From: an uncultured Rubrobacteraceae bacterium
GTDB taxonomy: Bacteria > Actinomycetota > Rubrobacteria > Rubrobacterales > Rubrobacteraceae
Direction of reading: 5' to 3'
Length of the DNA stretch: 64,000 bases
Assembly: GCA_902806085.1 (NCBI GenBank)
Contig: CADCVH010000084.1
Location: 16,624-80,623 of the forward strand
The notes under the pieces are model-generated. The model saw only the letters and a program-made list of their open reading frames with translations, had not been told where the DNA came from and searched no databases. Positions 1-9,021 of the stretch are shown piece after piece (position 1 is the stretch's first letter; each line of letters begins with the position of its first letter). Position numbers and translations under genes: made by a program.

Positions 1-59
1 TCGGCTCCACTTCTAAGTTTTGGGAATTTGCAGCATAAACGGTTGAATTATAGGACGGC

Positions 60-480
60 GTGGATCCAGGCACCCTGCCCCTTCGTGCCAACTCTTGCGC
101 TCCTCCTCGTCGCGTTCGGGGGCCGGGAAGGACTCTTCTTCTTGAGCGGCAGCCCCGGTTTCTTGAAGGCGCGGCTCATCGTGGCGCTGGAGACCCTGAC
201 CCCTCGGCGTCCTCGAAGAGCTCACAATGCTCCGAGAGCGTGATGTCGAGGGGGTTGGCCTTGACCTGGGCAGGCAGCGCCATCTCTGGCACCGCGCCCT
301 TTCTGGCCGGGGACCCGGCACCGGCTTGGGGTCGCCGTCGCCGGTCTCTCGGCGCAGCCTCAGGTAGCGCCTTATGTACGAAGCCGACACGTCGAAGACC
401 CGCGCGGGCTCTGACCTAGGCACTCCGCGATCGACGGCCGCCAGCGCCCTAAGCTTCAGATCCTTCGGGTACGGTTTCAT
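60..480 (-). pseudogene. IS630-family transposase remnant, N-terminal part, multiply frameshifted
   Basis: Reading leftwards from an ATG at 480, the first ~50 residues (MKPYPKDLKLRAL..., then VSASYIRRYLR) form the helix-turn-helix start typical of IS630 transposases. The homology then jumps frame at least three times: after GPRP, into a frame reading ALPAQVKANP..ITLSEHCELFEDAEG; again into SSATMSRAFKK..LPLKKKS; and again into PERDEEERKSWHEGAG. About position 60 the similarity stops, so the DDE catalytic domain is missing. No terminal inverted repeats were identified. The family call rests on my recognition of the HTH and the SRAFKK/LPLKKKS segment; the frameshifts are read directly. It is a dead insertion-sequence relic. 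Confidence 0.75.
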
Positions 481-622
481 ACCGGCGGCCTCGCACGCCC
501 CTCAGGCGTTGTCGGTCCCTCGACACCGCAATCCGCGGCCGGAGCGAGGGCGTACGCTTCGGCCGCGACTCGCACGAAGGTTCCGCGACGTATCTAGAGC
601 CCCGGCTTCGAGACCGTTAGGC

Positions 623-1443
623 CTACTTGGCGGCCTTGACCCAGGGGTCCACGACGCTCCGGTTCTGCTTGAGCCAGGCTTTGGAGCCCTCGATCTCGTC
701 GTCGGACTCCGTGATCTCGTCCATGAGCGCGTTGAGCTGGTCCTCGGTGAGCGTGTAGTTCTTCATGAACGCGTAGGCGGCAGGGTCGTTGGATTCGAGG
801 TCGCCGTTGACCACGGTGGAGATCTTGGCGGGTTCGTCGAAGGCGCCCCGGGCATCCTTCGGGTCCTCGAGGAAGTGGTATTCGTAATCCTGGTTCATCG
901 GGTGCGGAACCCACGGCATGAACACGAGAGGCTCCTCGCCCGAGTAGAGCCGCTCCACCTCCGCGAGCATCCCGGCCGTGCTGGACGCCTTGAGCTCCAG
1001 ATTCAGGTCGTACGCCGGGATCACGTCGTTCTCGACCGCTTCCATGAACGGGGCCCCGGCTCGATGCCCAGGATGGTATCCGTGCCTGCCCCGTTGAGGT
1101 CCGCGATGCTGCGTATGTCCTTCATGCAGTTGGGGACGGCGAGGCCGAAGGCCGTCTGGCCTTAGAACCAGGGATCGAGGTGCTCGACGTCGTCCTCGAC
1201 CTTGGCGTGAAGGTCCTTGTGGTTCGGCATCCAGACGTCCTGGAACGCGTGGAGGTCGCCGCCGGCGACGCCCTGGAACAGGGGGCCGACGTCGAGCAGC
1301 TTCAGCTCCACCTCTTCGTAGCCGAGATCCTCCTCGAAGAGCACCTTCGTCAGGTTGGAGACGGCGAGGTTCTCGGCCCACCCTATGTTACCCAGGGTGA
1401 GCGTCTTGCTGGAATTGCCCGAGGAGGCCGAGCCGCCCCCGCA
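623..1443 (-). pseudogene. Decayed glycine betaine/proline-type ABC substrate-binding protein (OpuAC)
   Basis: The mature-protein start (GCGGGSASSGNSSKTLTLGNIGW) follows a lipobox-like Cys at about 1443. Reading continues through VELKLLDVGPLFQGVAGGD to LDPWF, where an in-frame TAA at 1162-1164 interrupts it. Beyond the stop the same frame still reads GQTAFGLAVPNCMKDI..., then a frameshift near 1050 moves the homology into a frame giving APFMEAVENDVIPAYDLNLE down to DPWVKAAK at 623. No hydrophobic signal peptide precedes the lipobox in any frame. OpuAC proteins bind betaine or similar quaternary amines for an ABC importer; no permease or ATPase partner is beside it. Stop, frameshift and missing export signal make it a pseudogene. 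Confidence 0.8.
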
Positions 1444-1832
1444 GCCCACACGTGTCGCCCGGGCACGGGGCGCGGTGCTTCCCGTTTCGAGCTTTGGGGC
1501 CTTGTCCTGGCTCGGGTTCTCCCCTGGGATCCGGCGGAGCGCCGGGCCCGGGCATGAGCCCGGCGCGCGACCGGGTATCGCGCCGCCCCTGGATCTTGCC
1601 CGCCGGTCGTCGGAGCGTACGACCGTCCGTTTGTGCCCTGGGGATGTGCCCTCGGGGCCACCGTGGCCCGGTCTCTCGGGCAGCCCGAAGCGAGAACGTT
1701 CACAGGTGTGGCGGGGTGACGTAAACCGCGTCACCCCGGGATTCCCTCTGCAGTCGTATGCTTTTCATTACAAAACCGGATCCCCCGATCTCGTTCGGGG
1801 CGTACCGACAATCGTTACGAAAGGCGAATGGT

Positions 1833-3596
1833 ATGCGGAATGGCGGGCACAACGGCGATATCAACCTCGTGCAGACGGACGTACTGATCGTCGGCGCCGG
1901 TGCGGCGGGGCTCCGGGCGGCCATCGAGCTGGCCCGGGATGGCGTCGACGTCCTGGTCTTGGGCAAGCGGCGGCACGGCGATGCCCACACCGTGTGGGCG
2001 GCCGGCGGCATCAACGCCTCTCTGGGCAACCTGGATCCCGACGACCGGTGGGAGATACACGCCGCCGACACCATCGGGGAGGGGCATTTCATCAACGACC
2101 CGAGGGCCGTCGAGATCCTGGCCCGCGAGGCTCCGGAGCGCATCCTCGAGCTTCGCGACTGGGGCTGCCCGTTCTCCCTGACGGACGAAGGCGAGTTGAA
2201 CCAGCGCTACTTCGGCGCCCAGTCCTTCCGCCGCACCTGCTTCGCCGGGGACACGACGGGCGAGGCGATCCTGGGCACGCTGGTCGCCAAGGCCAGGGAG
2301 GTGGGCGTCTCCTACCGCGAGGACGTCTACGTGACGAAGCTCCTGAAGAGCGGCGGGCGGGTCAACGGCGCCGCGGGCTTCGACATGCAGGGCGGGCGCC
2401 GTCTGCTGTTCGGGGCCCGGGCGGTCGTCTTGGCCGCGGGCGGCTACACGTCGATCTACAGGCGCGGGTCGTCCCGTCCCGACGAGAACAACGGGGACGC
2501 GATGGCGCTCGCCTACGAGGCCGGGGCGGCCCTCAAGGACATGGAGTTCGTCCAGTTCCACCCGACGGGGATGATCGAGCCCGAGGAGATGGACGGCCGG
2601 CTCGTCACCGAGGCCGTCAGGGGGGAGGGCGGTCGCCTGTACAACAGCGAGGGCGAGCGCTTCATGGAGAGGTACTCGCCCAGGCACATGGAGCTCGACG
2701 CGCGCGACGTCGTGGCGCGCTCCAACTACCGCGAGATCCGGGACGGCCGCGGCACCCCGGACGGGGCCGTGCTGCTCGACATCTCCCACCGCGACCCCGG
2801 CTACATCAAGGACAGGCTGCCGAACATGTACGAGCAGTTTATGGAGCAGGGCGTCGACATAACCAAGGAGCCCATGAAGGTCTCTCCCACCGCCCACTAC
2901 GGCATGGGCGGCATCGAGGTCGACCCGCGGACGGGCGCCACGGCCGTCGAGGGGCTCTTCGCCGTCGGCGAGTCGACCGCCGGCGTGCACGGCGCCAACA
3001 GGCTCGGGGGCAACTCCCTGGCCGAGACCGTCGTCTTCGGGAAGATCCTCGGCTCTCGCCTCGCGGACGACCTGGATAAGCTGTTGCCGCCCGCCCCGCT
3101 CGACGAGGGCGCGGCGCGGGAGCACTTCGCGGCCCTCGACGCCCTCGCGGCCGGAGGGGACGGCGGCGGACGGGACCCGGAGAGGCTAATCGACGAGCTG
3201 CGCGACCTCGTGTGGGACCACGCCGGCATCGTGCGCACCGGCGAGGGCCTGCGCGAGGGGATCGCGAAGCTCCGGGACCTCAGGGAGCGCGCCCGGGAGC
3301 TTGCGATCCCCGATGCCTCCCAGGGCAGTCGGTTCGAGCACGCCCTCAACCTGCGCGCCATGCTGACCGCGGCGGAGGCCGTCATGCGCGGCGCCCTCGC
3401 CCGGGAGGAATCGCGCGGCGCCCACCACCGCGAGGACTTCCCCGAGGAGGCTGATGGGTGGCGGAAGAACATCCTCTGCGCCGGGGACGAAGGGGGCGGC
3501 ATGTACCTGTGGACCGAGCCCGTGGGCGAGGTGCCGGCGGAGATACAGAAGGCCCTGGACGAGGACTACAGCCTCGACTACCACTACCTGGAGTAG
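1833..3596 (+). CDS. FAD-binding fumarate reductase/succinate dehydrogenase flavoprotein-like protein
   Basis: Flavoprotein of the SdhA/FrdA/NadB family, about 587 aa. An N-terminal dinucleotide fold (VLIVGAGAAGLRAAIELA) is followed by HTVWAAGGIN around the flavin, the QFHPTGM segment, RGEGGRLYNSEGERF, the active-site-like SPTAHYGMGG and VHGANRLGGNSLAETVVFG, then a helical C-terminal domain. The family moves hydride between dicarboxylates and FAD. No iron-sulfur or membrane-anchor subunit lies next to it, so whether it is a respiratory subunit, a soluble reductase or an L-aspartate-oxidase-like enzyme is open. I chose the ATG at 1833 over 1758 because an AAAGG lies just upstream and the extra 25 residues look unstructured. 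The next gene starts 46 bases downstream, suggesting an operon. Confidence 0.85.
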   Translation: MRNGGHNGDINLVQTDVLIVGAGAAGLRAAIELARDGVDVLVLGKRRHGDAHTVWAAGGINASLGNLDPDDRWEIHAADTIGEGHFINDPRAVEILAREAPERILELRDWGCPFSLTDEGELNQRYFGAQSFRRTCFAGDTTGEAILGTLVAKAREVGVSYREDVYVTKLLKSGGRVNGAAGFDMQGGRRLLFGARAVVLAAGGYTSIYRRGSSRPDENNGDAMALAYEAGAALKDMEFVQFHPTGMIEPEEMDGRLVTEAVRGEGGRLYNSEGERFMERYSPRHMELDARDVVARSNYREIRDGRGTPDGAVLLDISHRDPGYIKDRLPNMYEQFMEQGVDITKEPMKVSPTAHYGMGGIEVDPRTGATAVEGLFAVGESTAGVHGANRLGGNSLAETVVFGKILGSRLADDLDKLLPPAPLDEGAAREHFAALDALAAGGDGGGRDPERLIDELRDLVWDHAGIVRTGEGLREGIAKLRDLRERARELAIPDASQGSRFEHALNLRAMLTAAEAVMRGALAREESRGAHHREDFPEEADGWRKNILCAGDEGGGMYLWTEPVGEVPAEIQKALDEDYSLDYHYLE

Positions 3597-3642
3597 GGAG
3601 AAACGCGGAGAATACGGGCCTGAAGAGATCGAAAGGGACGCA

Positions 3643-5139
3643 TTGAGCGATTTGGTGGTAATAGGCGGAGGGCCGGCGGGGGTGACCGCGGCCCTGAGGG
3701 CCCGGGAGCTCGGGGCCGAGGTCGTCCTGATCGAGCGCGACAAACTGGGCGGGACCTGCACCAACGACGGCTGCGTCCCGACCCGGGCGCTCGCCAAGGC
3801 GGCCCGGCTCGTGCGCGACGCGGAGCAGTTCGCCGACTACGGCCTCAGGGGCCAGGCGCCGGAAGTGGACTTCCCCGGGGTGCTCCTCGCGGCCCAACGG
3901 GTCGTTGAGGAGGTGCACGACAAGAAACGTATCAGGGATCGTCTGGAGGAGGCGGGCGTCGAGGTCATCGACGGGGCCGGCGAGGTCCGTTTCGCGGACG
4001 CCCACACCGTCCGTCTCGAAAACGGCGGTCCCGGGGGAGCGGGGGCCGAGGCCCGGGGTGACCGCTTCCTCATCTGCGTCGGGGGTCACGCCCGGAGGCT
4101 CGGCTTCCCTGGCTCCGAGCACGCCCTCACCCACAGCGACGTGTGGGACATGGAGTCGCTCCCGGCGTCGGTCGCGATCATAGGGGCCGCGGCGACGGGC
4201 TGCCAGTTGGCCTCAGTCTTCGCGGCTTTCGGTTCCAGGGTGCGGCTCCTGGATCTCGCCCCGCGGATACTCCCCGGGGAGGACGAGGCCGTCTCCCGGG
4301 TCGTCGGCGAGAGCTTCGAGCGGCGCGGTATACGGATAGAGACCGGAATCGGCGGGGTAAACGAGATAGAGAGGGTCTCAGAGGGTCCGGAGGGCCTGCT
4401 CCTACGCTACGACACCCCGGACGGGGAGCGGGAGGCCGCGGTGGACGCCGTGATGCTCTCCGTGGGCTGGCCCGGCAACGTGGACGCTTTGGGGCTCGAG
4501 GCGGCGGGGGTGGCGACCGACAGGGGCCACGTAGTCGTCGACGACACGCTACAGACCAGCGTGCCCCACATCTTCGCCGCGGGCGACATAACCGGCAGGG
4601 CCATGCTGGTCCAGAGCGCGACCTACGAGGGCAGCCTCGCCGCCGAACAGGCCGTGCTCGGCGCCGAGCGCGCGCAGAGCCACGAGATAGTCCCCCACGG
4701 CGGCTTCACCGACCCGGAGTACGCCAGCGTCGGCCTCACGGAGGTGGCGGCGCGCGCCGGGCACGACTGCGTGGTGTCCTCGGTCCCCTACGCGGATCTC
4801 GACCGCGGCGTGATCGACGGCCACCAGGAGGGTTTCTGCAAGCTGGTAGTGGACCGCGCCTCGCGGCGCATCCTCGGCGCCCACATAGCCGGCGAGCAGG
4901 CGGTGGAGGTGGTCCAACTCGTGGCGACCGCGATGCGCGGCGGGATGCCGGTAGAGGAACTCGCGGATATAGAGCTCGCCTACCCGACCTTTACCGCCAT
5001 AGTCGGGCTCGCGGCCAGGCGGGCGGCCAGGGAGCTCGGGGTCGCGATCGGCGACCGCGGGTGGAGCCCCCAGAGCCAGCTTGGGGTGGCGGAGTGGGAG
5101 CTTGGCAAGGACCGCGGCAAAACGGTCGGCGTGCTCTGA
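3643..5139 (+). CDS. Pyridine nucleotide-disulfide oxidoreductase (dihydrolipoyl dehydrogenase/mercuric reductase-like)
   Basis: About 498 aa from a TTG at 3643 with GAAAGGGA six bases upstream; the ORF-track start at 3454 lies inside the upstream gene. An FAD-binding fold (LVVIGGGPAGVTAAL) is followed by the redox pair GGTCTNDGCVPTRAL (Cys-X4-Cys), an NAD(P) fold (VAIIGAAATGCQLASVF), the FAD-contacting HIFAAGDITG and a dimerisation domain. The usual C-terminal His-X4-Glu catalytic pair (HAHPT..E) is replaced by AYPTFTAIVG, so the lipoamide dehydrogenase acid/base pair appears absent. This argues against a true E3 component; a quinone- or disulfide-reducing role is possible. It probably forms an operon with the flavoprotein upstream. 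Confidence 0.85.
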   Translation: MSDLVVIGGGPAGVTAALRARELGAEVVLIERDKLGGTCTNDGCVPTRALAKAARLVRDAEQFADYGLRGQAPEVDFPGVLLAAQRVVEEVHDKKRIRDRLEEAGVEVIDGAGEVRFADAHTVRLENGGPGGAGAEARGDRFLICVGGHARRLGFPGSEHALTHSDVWDMESLPASVAIIGAAATGCQLASVFAAFGSRVRLLDLAPRILPGEDEAVSRVVGESFERRGIRIETGIGGVNEIERVSEGPEGLLLRYDTPDGEREAAVDAVMLSVGWPGNVDALGLEAAGVATDRGHVVVDDTLQTSVPHIFAAGDITGRAMLVQSATYEGSLAAEQAVLGAERAQSHEIVPHGGFTDPEYASVGLTEVAARAGHDCVVSSVPYADLDRGVIDGHQEGFCKLVVDRASRRILGAHIAGEQAVEVVQLVATAMRGGMPVEELADIELAYPTFTAIVGLAARRAARELGVAIGDRGWSPQSQLGVAEWELGKDRGKTVGVL

Positions 5140-5521
5140 GAGGGCCGCGTCGGGCAGCCCGAACGCCCCATTCGGGACGATCCCGCGCCGGGACGCCGGC
5201 GCAGGATCTCCTCCGGGGATCTTCTCCAGGCTAGCGGTGACGGGGGGGATCTACGGCGGCGTCCCGCCAACGCGAGGGCGGGGGCCGCGAGATGCGCGGG
5301 ACGGCTGCCCGGTCGACCCGCCGCGTATGCTCGGGACGGTGTGGGGATCATCTCGTCCGCAGCGTCCCTCACCGGCAGGCACCGTGCTGTCACAGGGCCA
5401 GCCCGGACTATACGGTCCAGACTACGGCCCGGGCGGCCGCGGAGGCGCTGATCCCCTAGGGGTTTGATCCTCCGGTGGGCGTGTCCACCATTTCGGGCCC
5501 GATACGATTAAACTCTGGCCC
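5140..5521. other. Intergenic stretch without a recognisable gene
   Basis: About 380 bases between the disulfide oxidoreductase and the methyltransferase. Open frames here are short and have no recognisable domain. The only possible signal is a weak TAAACT at 5509-5514, seven bases before the GTG at 5522, which could be a -10 element for a leaderless transcript of the next gene; no convincing -35 was found. Confidence 0.4.
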
Positions 5522-6172
5522 GTGCGACTGTTCTCCAACGTAAGGGTCTACGAGCGGGTCGGCGGCCTCTACGACGCGACGCTCGGCTTCTGGTCCCGCG
5601 AGGTCCGCAGGCAGGCCGCCGACACCCTCGACCTGCGCGAGGACGAGCGGCTCCTGATCGTCGGGGTGGGCACGGGCATGGAGCTCGAGCACCTGCCCGC
5701 GTGGGTTCGGGGGGCCGGGGTGGACCTCAGCGCCGGCATGCTCGAAAGGGCCAACCGGCGGCGGACGGCTCTCGGGATGCGCGACCTGGACCTGCGCGTG
5801 ATGGACGCGCGTGCGCTCGACTTCCCGGACGGCGGCTTCGAGGCGGTGTACCTGCCCCTCGTACTCACCGTCGTCGAGGACGGGGCGCGGGTGCTGGCCG
5901 AGGCCGCGCGGGTCACGGCACCCGGGGGCCGGCTCGTGATCGCGGACAGGTTCTGGCCCGAGGGGCGGCCCCGCCCGGCCGCGGTCCGCGCCGTAAGCCG
6001 GGCCCTCGGGCACGTCGCCATGCGCTTCGATATCCGCCTCTCGGAGATTTTGGCCGGCGCGCCCTCCCTGGAGGTCGAGGACCACAGGAGGGTCGTGCCC
6101 CGCGCCTTCTTCCACCTCGTGACGCTCCGCAAGCCGGACCCCAGCAAGCCGGACCCCAGCAAGCCGGGTTAG
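5522..6172 (+). CDS. Class I SAM-dependent methyltransferase (UbiE-like)
   Basis: 216 aa from GTG. The Rossmann-type SAM site is visible as LLIVGVGTGMELEHLP (motif I), followed by GVDLSAGMLERA (acidic end of beta-2), MDARALDFPDGGFEAVYLPLVL (motifs II/III) and APGGRLVIADRFW. The family transfers a methyl group from S-adenosylmethionine to small molecules or quinones; the substrate cannot be read from sequence. The C-terminus carries a short duplicated tail, KPDPSKPDPSKPG, encoded by a direct repeat of about 15 bases; it lies outside the catalytic fold. The gene stands alone between a non-coding stretch and opposite-strand genes. Confidence 0.85.
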   Translation: MRLFSNVRVYERVGGLYDATLGFWSREVRRQAADTLDLREDERLLIVGVGTGMELEHLPAWVRGAGVDLSAGMLERANRRRTALGMRDLDLRVMDARALDFPDGGFEAVYLPLVLTVVEDGARVLAEAARVTAPGGRLVIADRFWPEGRPRPAAVRAVSRALGHVAMRFDIRLSEILAGAPSLEVEDHRRVVPRAFFHLVTLRKPDPSKPDPSKPG

Positions 6173-6352
6173 GCGCGCCTGGAGACCACTATCCGCCGGC
6201 CTGCGCTTTGCCCGGGTAGGCCTCGCCGGAGAACCGCCCTGGGGGAAACCGCGCCGGGTCCCCGACCCGCTCCCGGCGCCGCCGCGGCTGTATTCGACGT
6301 TCTGCGGGCAAAGTGGCTGTCGCCAGAGAGAGGGCCCCGGGCACCATCGCGG

Positions 6353-6847
6353 CTACCGAGAGTCGGTGCTTTTGCCCCTGAAGTAGGCGACGGCGGCGGA
6401 AAACAGAATCCCTCTCACAAGTATTCGTCGGACGAGGCCTGTCCTGTCGTGTTTCCACTCCGCCTTCCAGCCCCGTTCCGCGAGGACGTTGGGGACCCGG
6501 CCGTTTTTGAGATCATTCAGGACGCCTTCCGCCACGCCCACCCGGTCGGCCAGCATCAGGGGTAGCCAGTGGCCGTAGCTGGATTCGCTGTACTGGAAAG
6601 CGAAGCGCCGGAGCGCGCCGCTCGCACCAGAGGGCGGCGTCGACGTGCCGAACGCCGAGGTGAGGTCCGAGCGCTCGATGGAATGCAGGACCTCGACGGT
6701 GGGCGGCTGCCGCGGCGGGCGCCCCCAGCTGTAGCCCGCGTGCTCGCCGTCGGTGCGGTGCTTCATCGGGTAGGTCGGGTCGTTTTTCGGATCGGCGTCT
6801 ACGCCCCAGCCCAGTACCTGCGAGGGGTCTTTGGGTGTATGTTCCAT
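6353..6847 (-). CDS. Conserved hypothetical protein paired with zinc alcohol dehydrogenase
   Basis: 164 aa from ATG, starting 12 bases after the dehydrogenase gene ends, so it is probably cotranscribed. The N-terminal half is polar and rich in Pro/Gly (SQVLGWGVDADPKNDPTYPMK). The middle reads LHSIERSDLTSAFGTSTPPSGASGALRRFAFQYSESSYGHWLPLMLADRV, and the C-terminus has a short hydrophobic helix (RRILVRGILFSAAVAYFRGK) that could touch the membrane. I recall similar small proteins beside alcohol dehydrogenases in other bacteria but cannot name a family or function. The arrangement suggests an accessory role to the dehydrogenase. Confidence 0.7.
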   Translation of the reverse strand: MEHTPKDPSQVLGWGVDADPKNDPTYPMKHRTDGEHAGYSWGRPPRQPPTVEVLHSIERSDLTSAFGTSTPPSGASGALRRFAFQYSESSYGHWLPLMLADRVGVAEGVLNDLKNGRVPNVLAERGWKAEWKHDRTGLVRRILVRGILFSAAVAYFRGKSTDSR

Positions 6848-6859
6848 GGCTGGTCCTCC

Positions 6860-8014
6860 CTAAGATCTGGCCGACGGCGGCATCAGCACCGGCTTGATGC
6901 AGTCGTCGAGCTTCGCCGAAAAAATCCGGTAGGCATCCGACACATCCTCCAGGGGGATGCGGTGGGTGATCAGCGCTTTCGGATCGAGGATGCCGTTCTG
7001 CACGTGCTCGATCAGCCGCGGCAAAAGCCGCTTCACCGATGCCTGGTTCGCCCTGAGGGTGATGCCCTTGTTCACCACGTTGCCGATGGGGACGTGGGTG
7101 CCTACCGGGCCGTACACGCCGACGATGGAGACGATCCCGCCCTTCTTCACGGAGTTGATGGCCCAATGCAGCGCGGTGGCCGACCCCCCCTGCACCAACA
7201 ATTTTCTGCCGAGGACCGTCTGCAACGCGCTACCGGCGGCTTCGGCCCCCACGGCATCGATACACACGTCGGCCCCCAGGGATTCGGTGGTCCCCTTGAT
7301 GAACACCACGGGGTCTTCTAGCGACCTGAAGTCGTAGGCCTCGCAGGGGGCATAGGTTCTCGCGAAGTCGAGGCGATAATCCACGCAATCTATGACGATG
7401 ACGCGCCCCGCCCCGAAGAGCCAGGCGCACCTGGCCGCCATGATGCCGACCGGACCGGCCCCGAAGACCACGACGGTGTCACCGGTTTGGATACCGCCCA
7501 TCTCGGCCGCCTGGAATGCCGTCGGCACGACGTCGGTGAGCAGCACAGCGTCGTCCGGGTCCATGCCTTCCGGGATCACCGCGGGGCTCACGTCGGCGTA
7601 CGGGACGCGCACGTATTCCGCCTGTCCGCCGTCGTAGCCGCCCGCGGTGTGCGAATAGCCGTAGATGCCACCCACCGCGGTGGCCTGGGGGTTGGATTCG
7701 TGGCAATTCCCGTACAGCCCTTGCTGGCAGAAGACGCACGTTCCGCAGGCGATATTGAACGGCACCAGAACGTGGTCGCCGACCTTCAGCTTCTCCACCC
7801 CAGGGCCGACCTGCTCCACCACGCCGGTGAACTCGTGGCCGAACGTCATCCCCACCCGGGTATCCGGCACGGACCCGTTGTATAGATGCAGGTCGGAGCC
7901 GCAGATACACGATCGCGTGACCCTGACGATGGCGTCCTGGGGGTGCAGGATCTCCGGCACGGGTTTGTGGTCGATGCGGACCCGATGGGGCCCCCGGTAA
8001 TTCATGGCGAGCAT
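6860..8014 (-). CDS. Zinc-dependent alcohol/formaldehyde-type dehydrogenase (MDR superfamily)
   Basis: 384 aa, usual length for the family. Catalytic-zinc ligands are in SCICGSDLHLYNG and TFGHEFTGVVEQ. The structural zinc lobe has four Cys in CGTCVFCQQGLYGNC, and the cofactor fold is VVVFGAGPVGIMAAR. The overall pattern (KPVPEILHPQDAIVRVT, DDCIKPVLMP at the end) resembles the long-chain formaldehyde dehydrogenase/dismutase branch of the MDR family, which oxidises aldehydes or alcohols with NAD. Formaldehyde or a related C1 aldehyde would fit the C1 metabolism elsewhere in the window, but that link is inference. A second in-frame ATG at 8005 is an alternative start. The hypothetical protein at 6353 follows immediately. 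Confidence 0.9.
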   Translation of the reverse strand: MLAMNYRGPHRVRIDHKPVPEILHPQDAIVRVTRSCICGSDLHLYNGSVPDTRVGMTFGHEFTGVVEQVGPGVEKLKVGDHVLVPFNIACGTCVFCQQGLYGNCHESNPQATAVGGIYGYSHTAGGYDGGQAEYVRVPYADVSPAVIPEGMDPDDAVLLTDVVPTAFQAAEMGGIQTGDTVVVFGAGPVGIMAARCAWLFGAGRVIVIDCVDYRLDFARTYAPCEAYDFRSLEDPVVFIKGTTESLGADVCIDAVGAEAAGSALQTVLGRKLLVQGGSATALHWAINSVKKGGIVSIVGVYGPVGTHVPIGNVVNKGITLRANQASVKRLLPRLIEHVQNGILDPKALITHRIPLEDVSDAYRIFSAKLDDCIKPVLMPPSARS

Positions 8015-8039
8015 GGAAGTGGTCCCCTTCTCTTCGGCC

Positions 8040-8067
8040 TCTACAACCTTCGTCGTCGTCGCGTCAA
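8040..8067 (-). promoter_or_regulatory. Putative sigma-70-type promoter of the zinc dehydrogenase
   Basis: On the minus strand TTGACG (8067-8062) is separated by 16 bases from TGTAGA (8045-8040), about 26 bases before the ATG at 8014. An AAGGGG lies between the inferred transcription start and the ATG. The match is partial and unsupported by other data. Confidence 0.4.
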
Positions 8068-8552
8068 TAGATTATGCCCCCGCCCTCGCCAATCGAAGCC
8101 GCGGGGTGCTCCCGGAGCGCCTCCGGGCGCAAGCGGGCCGCTCCACGCGGCAGCGAGGGGCATCAGGCGGGGAAAGCCTCTCGCCATGGCCAGACCCCTC
8201 GCGCCGGAGGCCCGGCCAGCGCGAACCCGCGGTGGGGAACCGGGACAAATGTCCGGTCCCGATTGGGACGTCCGCCGGGAGCGGAGGACACGGGGCGGCC
8301 GATGGTGCTGGCGACGGAGGTTGCCCCCGGCGCGAGAACGGCCTCCCGGCAGCGGCGGCCACCCGCGGCGCTTCCCCGGCGGTGGGTGCCAGAACCGCGG
8401 CTTACGGACCCCGACCCGGCGCGCCGGGCGAGCAGCGAGGCACCCCTTCGCGATCCCTGGGGACCCCGGCCCCGGTAGGAGCGCGGGATAGTGGTAGACG
8501 GCCCCGACTTCGCGTTCTCCGGGCCGGTCGTCGTGGCGGGGAGGACCGCCTC
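8068..8552. other. Long intergenic region with no gene seen
   Basis: Nearly 500 bases between the dehydrogenase promoter and the end of the opposite-facing hypothetical gene. Several GC-rich ORFs cross it on both strands, but their translations are Arg/Pro/Gly-rich and carry no motif, as expected for chance frames. No RNA structure or repeat stood out. Confidence 0.4.
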
Positions 8553-8969
8553 CTACTCGTCTTTCAGCCGCAGGTACTCGTCGACCCTGAACCTGAAGTT
8601 CTTTTCGCGGCGACTCCCGAGCGCGTCTTCTACCACGAGGCGCACCCGGGGACGGCCGTCGTACCCCGCCTCCTTGAGGTCCGTCGCGAGCGCCCTGGCG
8701 CGCGTGTGGAACCGGATCGAGGCCCCGGGCGCCAGGGTGAAGGGCAAGGTGGGAGCCCCGCCAAAACCTCCCTCGTGCACCGACCGTCCCTTCGCGCAGA
8801 CGTAGACCCTGGATACCTCGACCTCTTCCGACCCGGTGTTGGATACCCCGAAGAAGACGTGCAGGGGGGAGATCTCCTCTCCGGGGCCGGCGAAAGCCCC
8901 GAGGGACTGCGAGATTCGCAGGTCCGGCCTACCCCTTCCCCCGAACACGCGTCTGGACCAACCCGTCAC
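8553..8969 (-). CDS. Hypothetical beta-rich protein, short paralogue of the next gene
   Basis: About 138 aa if it starts at the GTG at 8969. The ORF-track entry (8553-9689) prepends an out-of-frame shadow of the neighbouring gene. The sequence alternates as a beta-sandwich would: LHVFFGVSNTGSEEVEVSRVYVCAKG, LPFTLAPGASIRFHTRARAL, PRVRLVVEDALGSRREKNFRFRVDEYLRL. The last segment parallels VRLSLEATDRLGNAYRRPFRVNTDLW at the end of the gene upstream, suggesting a tandem duplication. No signal peptide or membrane helix is seen at this start. Function unknown. Confidence 0.55.
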   Translation of the reverse strand: MTGWSRRVFGGRGRPDLRISQSLGAFAGPGEEISPLHVFFGVSNTGSEEVEVSRVYVCAKGRSVHEGGFGGAPTLPFTLAPGASIRFHTRARALATDLKEAGYDGRPRVRLVVEDALGSRREKNFRFRVDEYLRLKDE

Positions 8970-9021
8970 GGGGACAGGATAAGCCACCGGGTGGACCGGC
9001 GCGAGCCCGGGTGGCCGCGGT

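Noticed and set aside
374-1165. 263-aa plus-strand ORF
   Set aside because: It is antisense to the OpuAC pseudogene; the minus strand gives clear family motifs while this frame is compositionally biased and motif-free.
1355-3125. Long ORFs 1355-3079 (+) and 1815-3125 (-)
   Set aside because: Shadows of the fumarate reductase-like gene; Arg/Gly/Pro-rich translations typical of off-frames in high-GC DNA.
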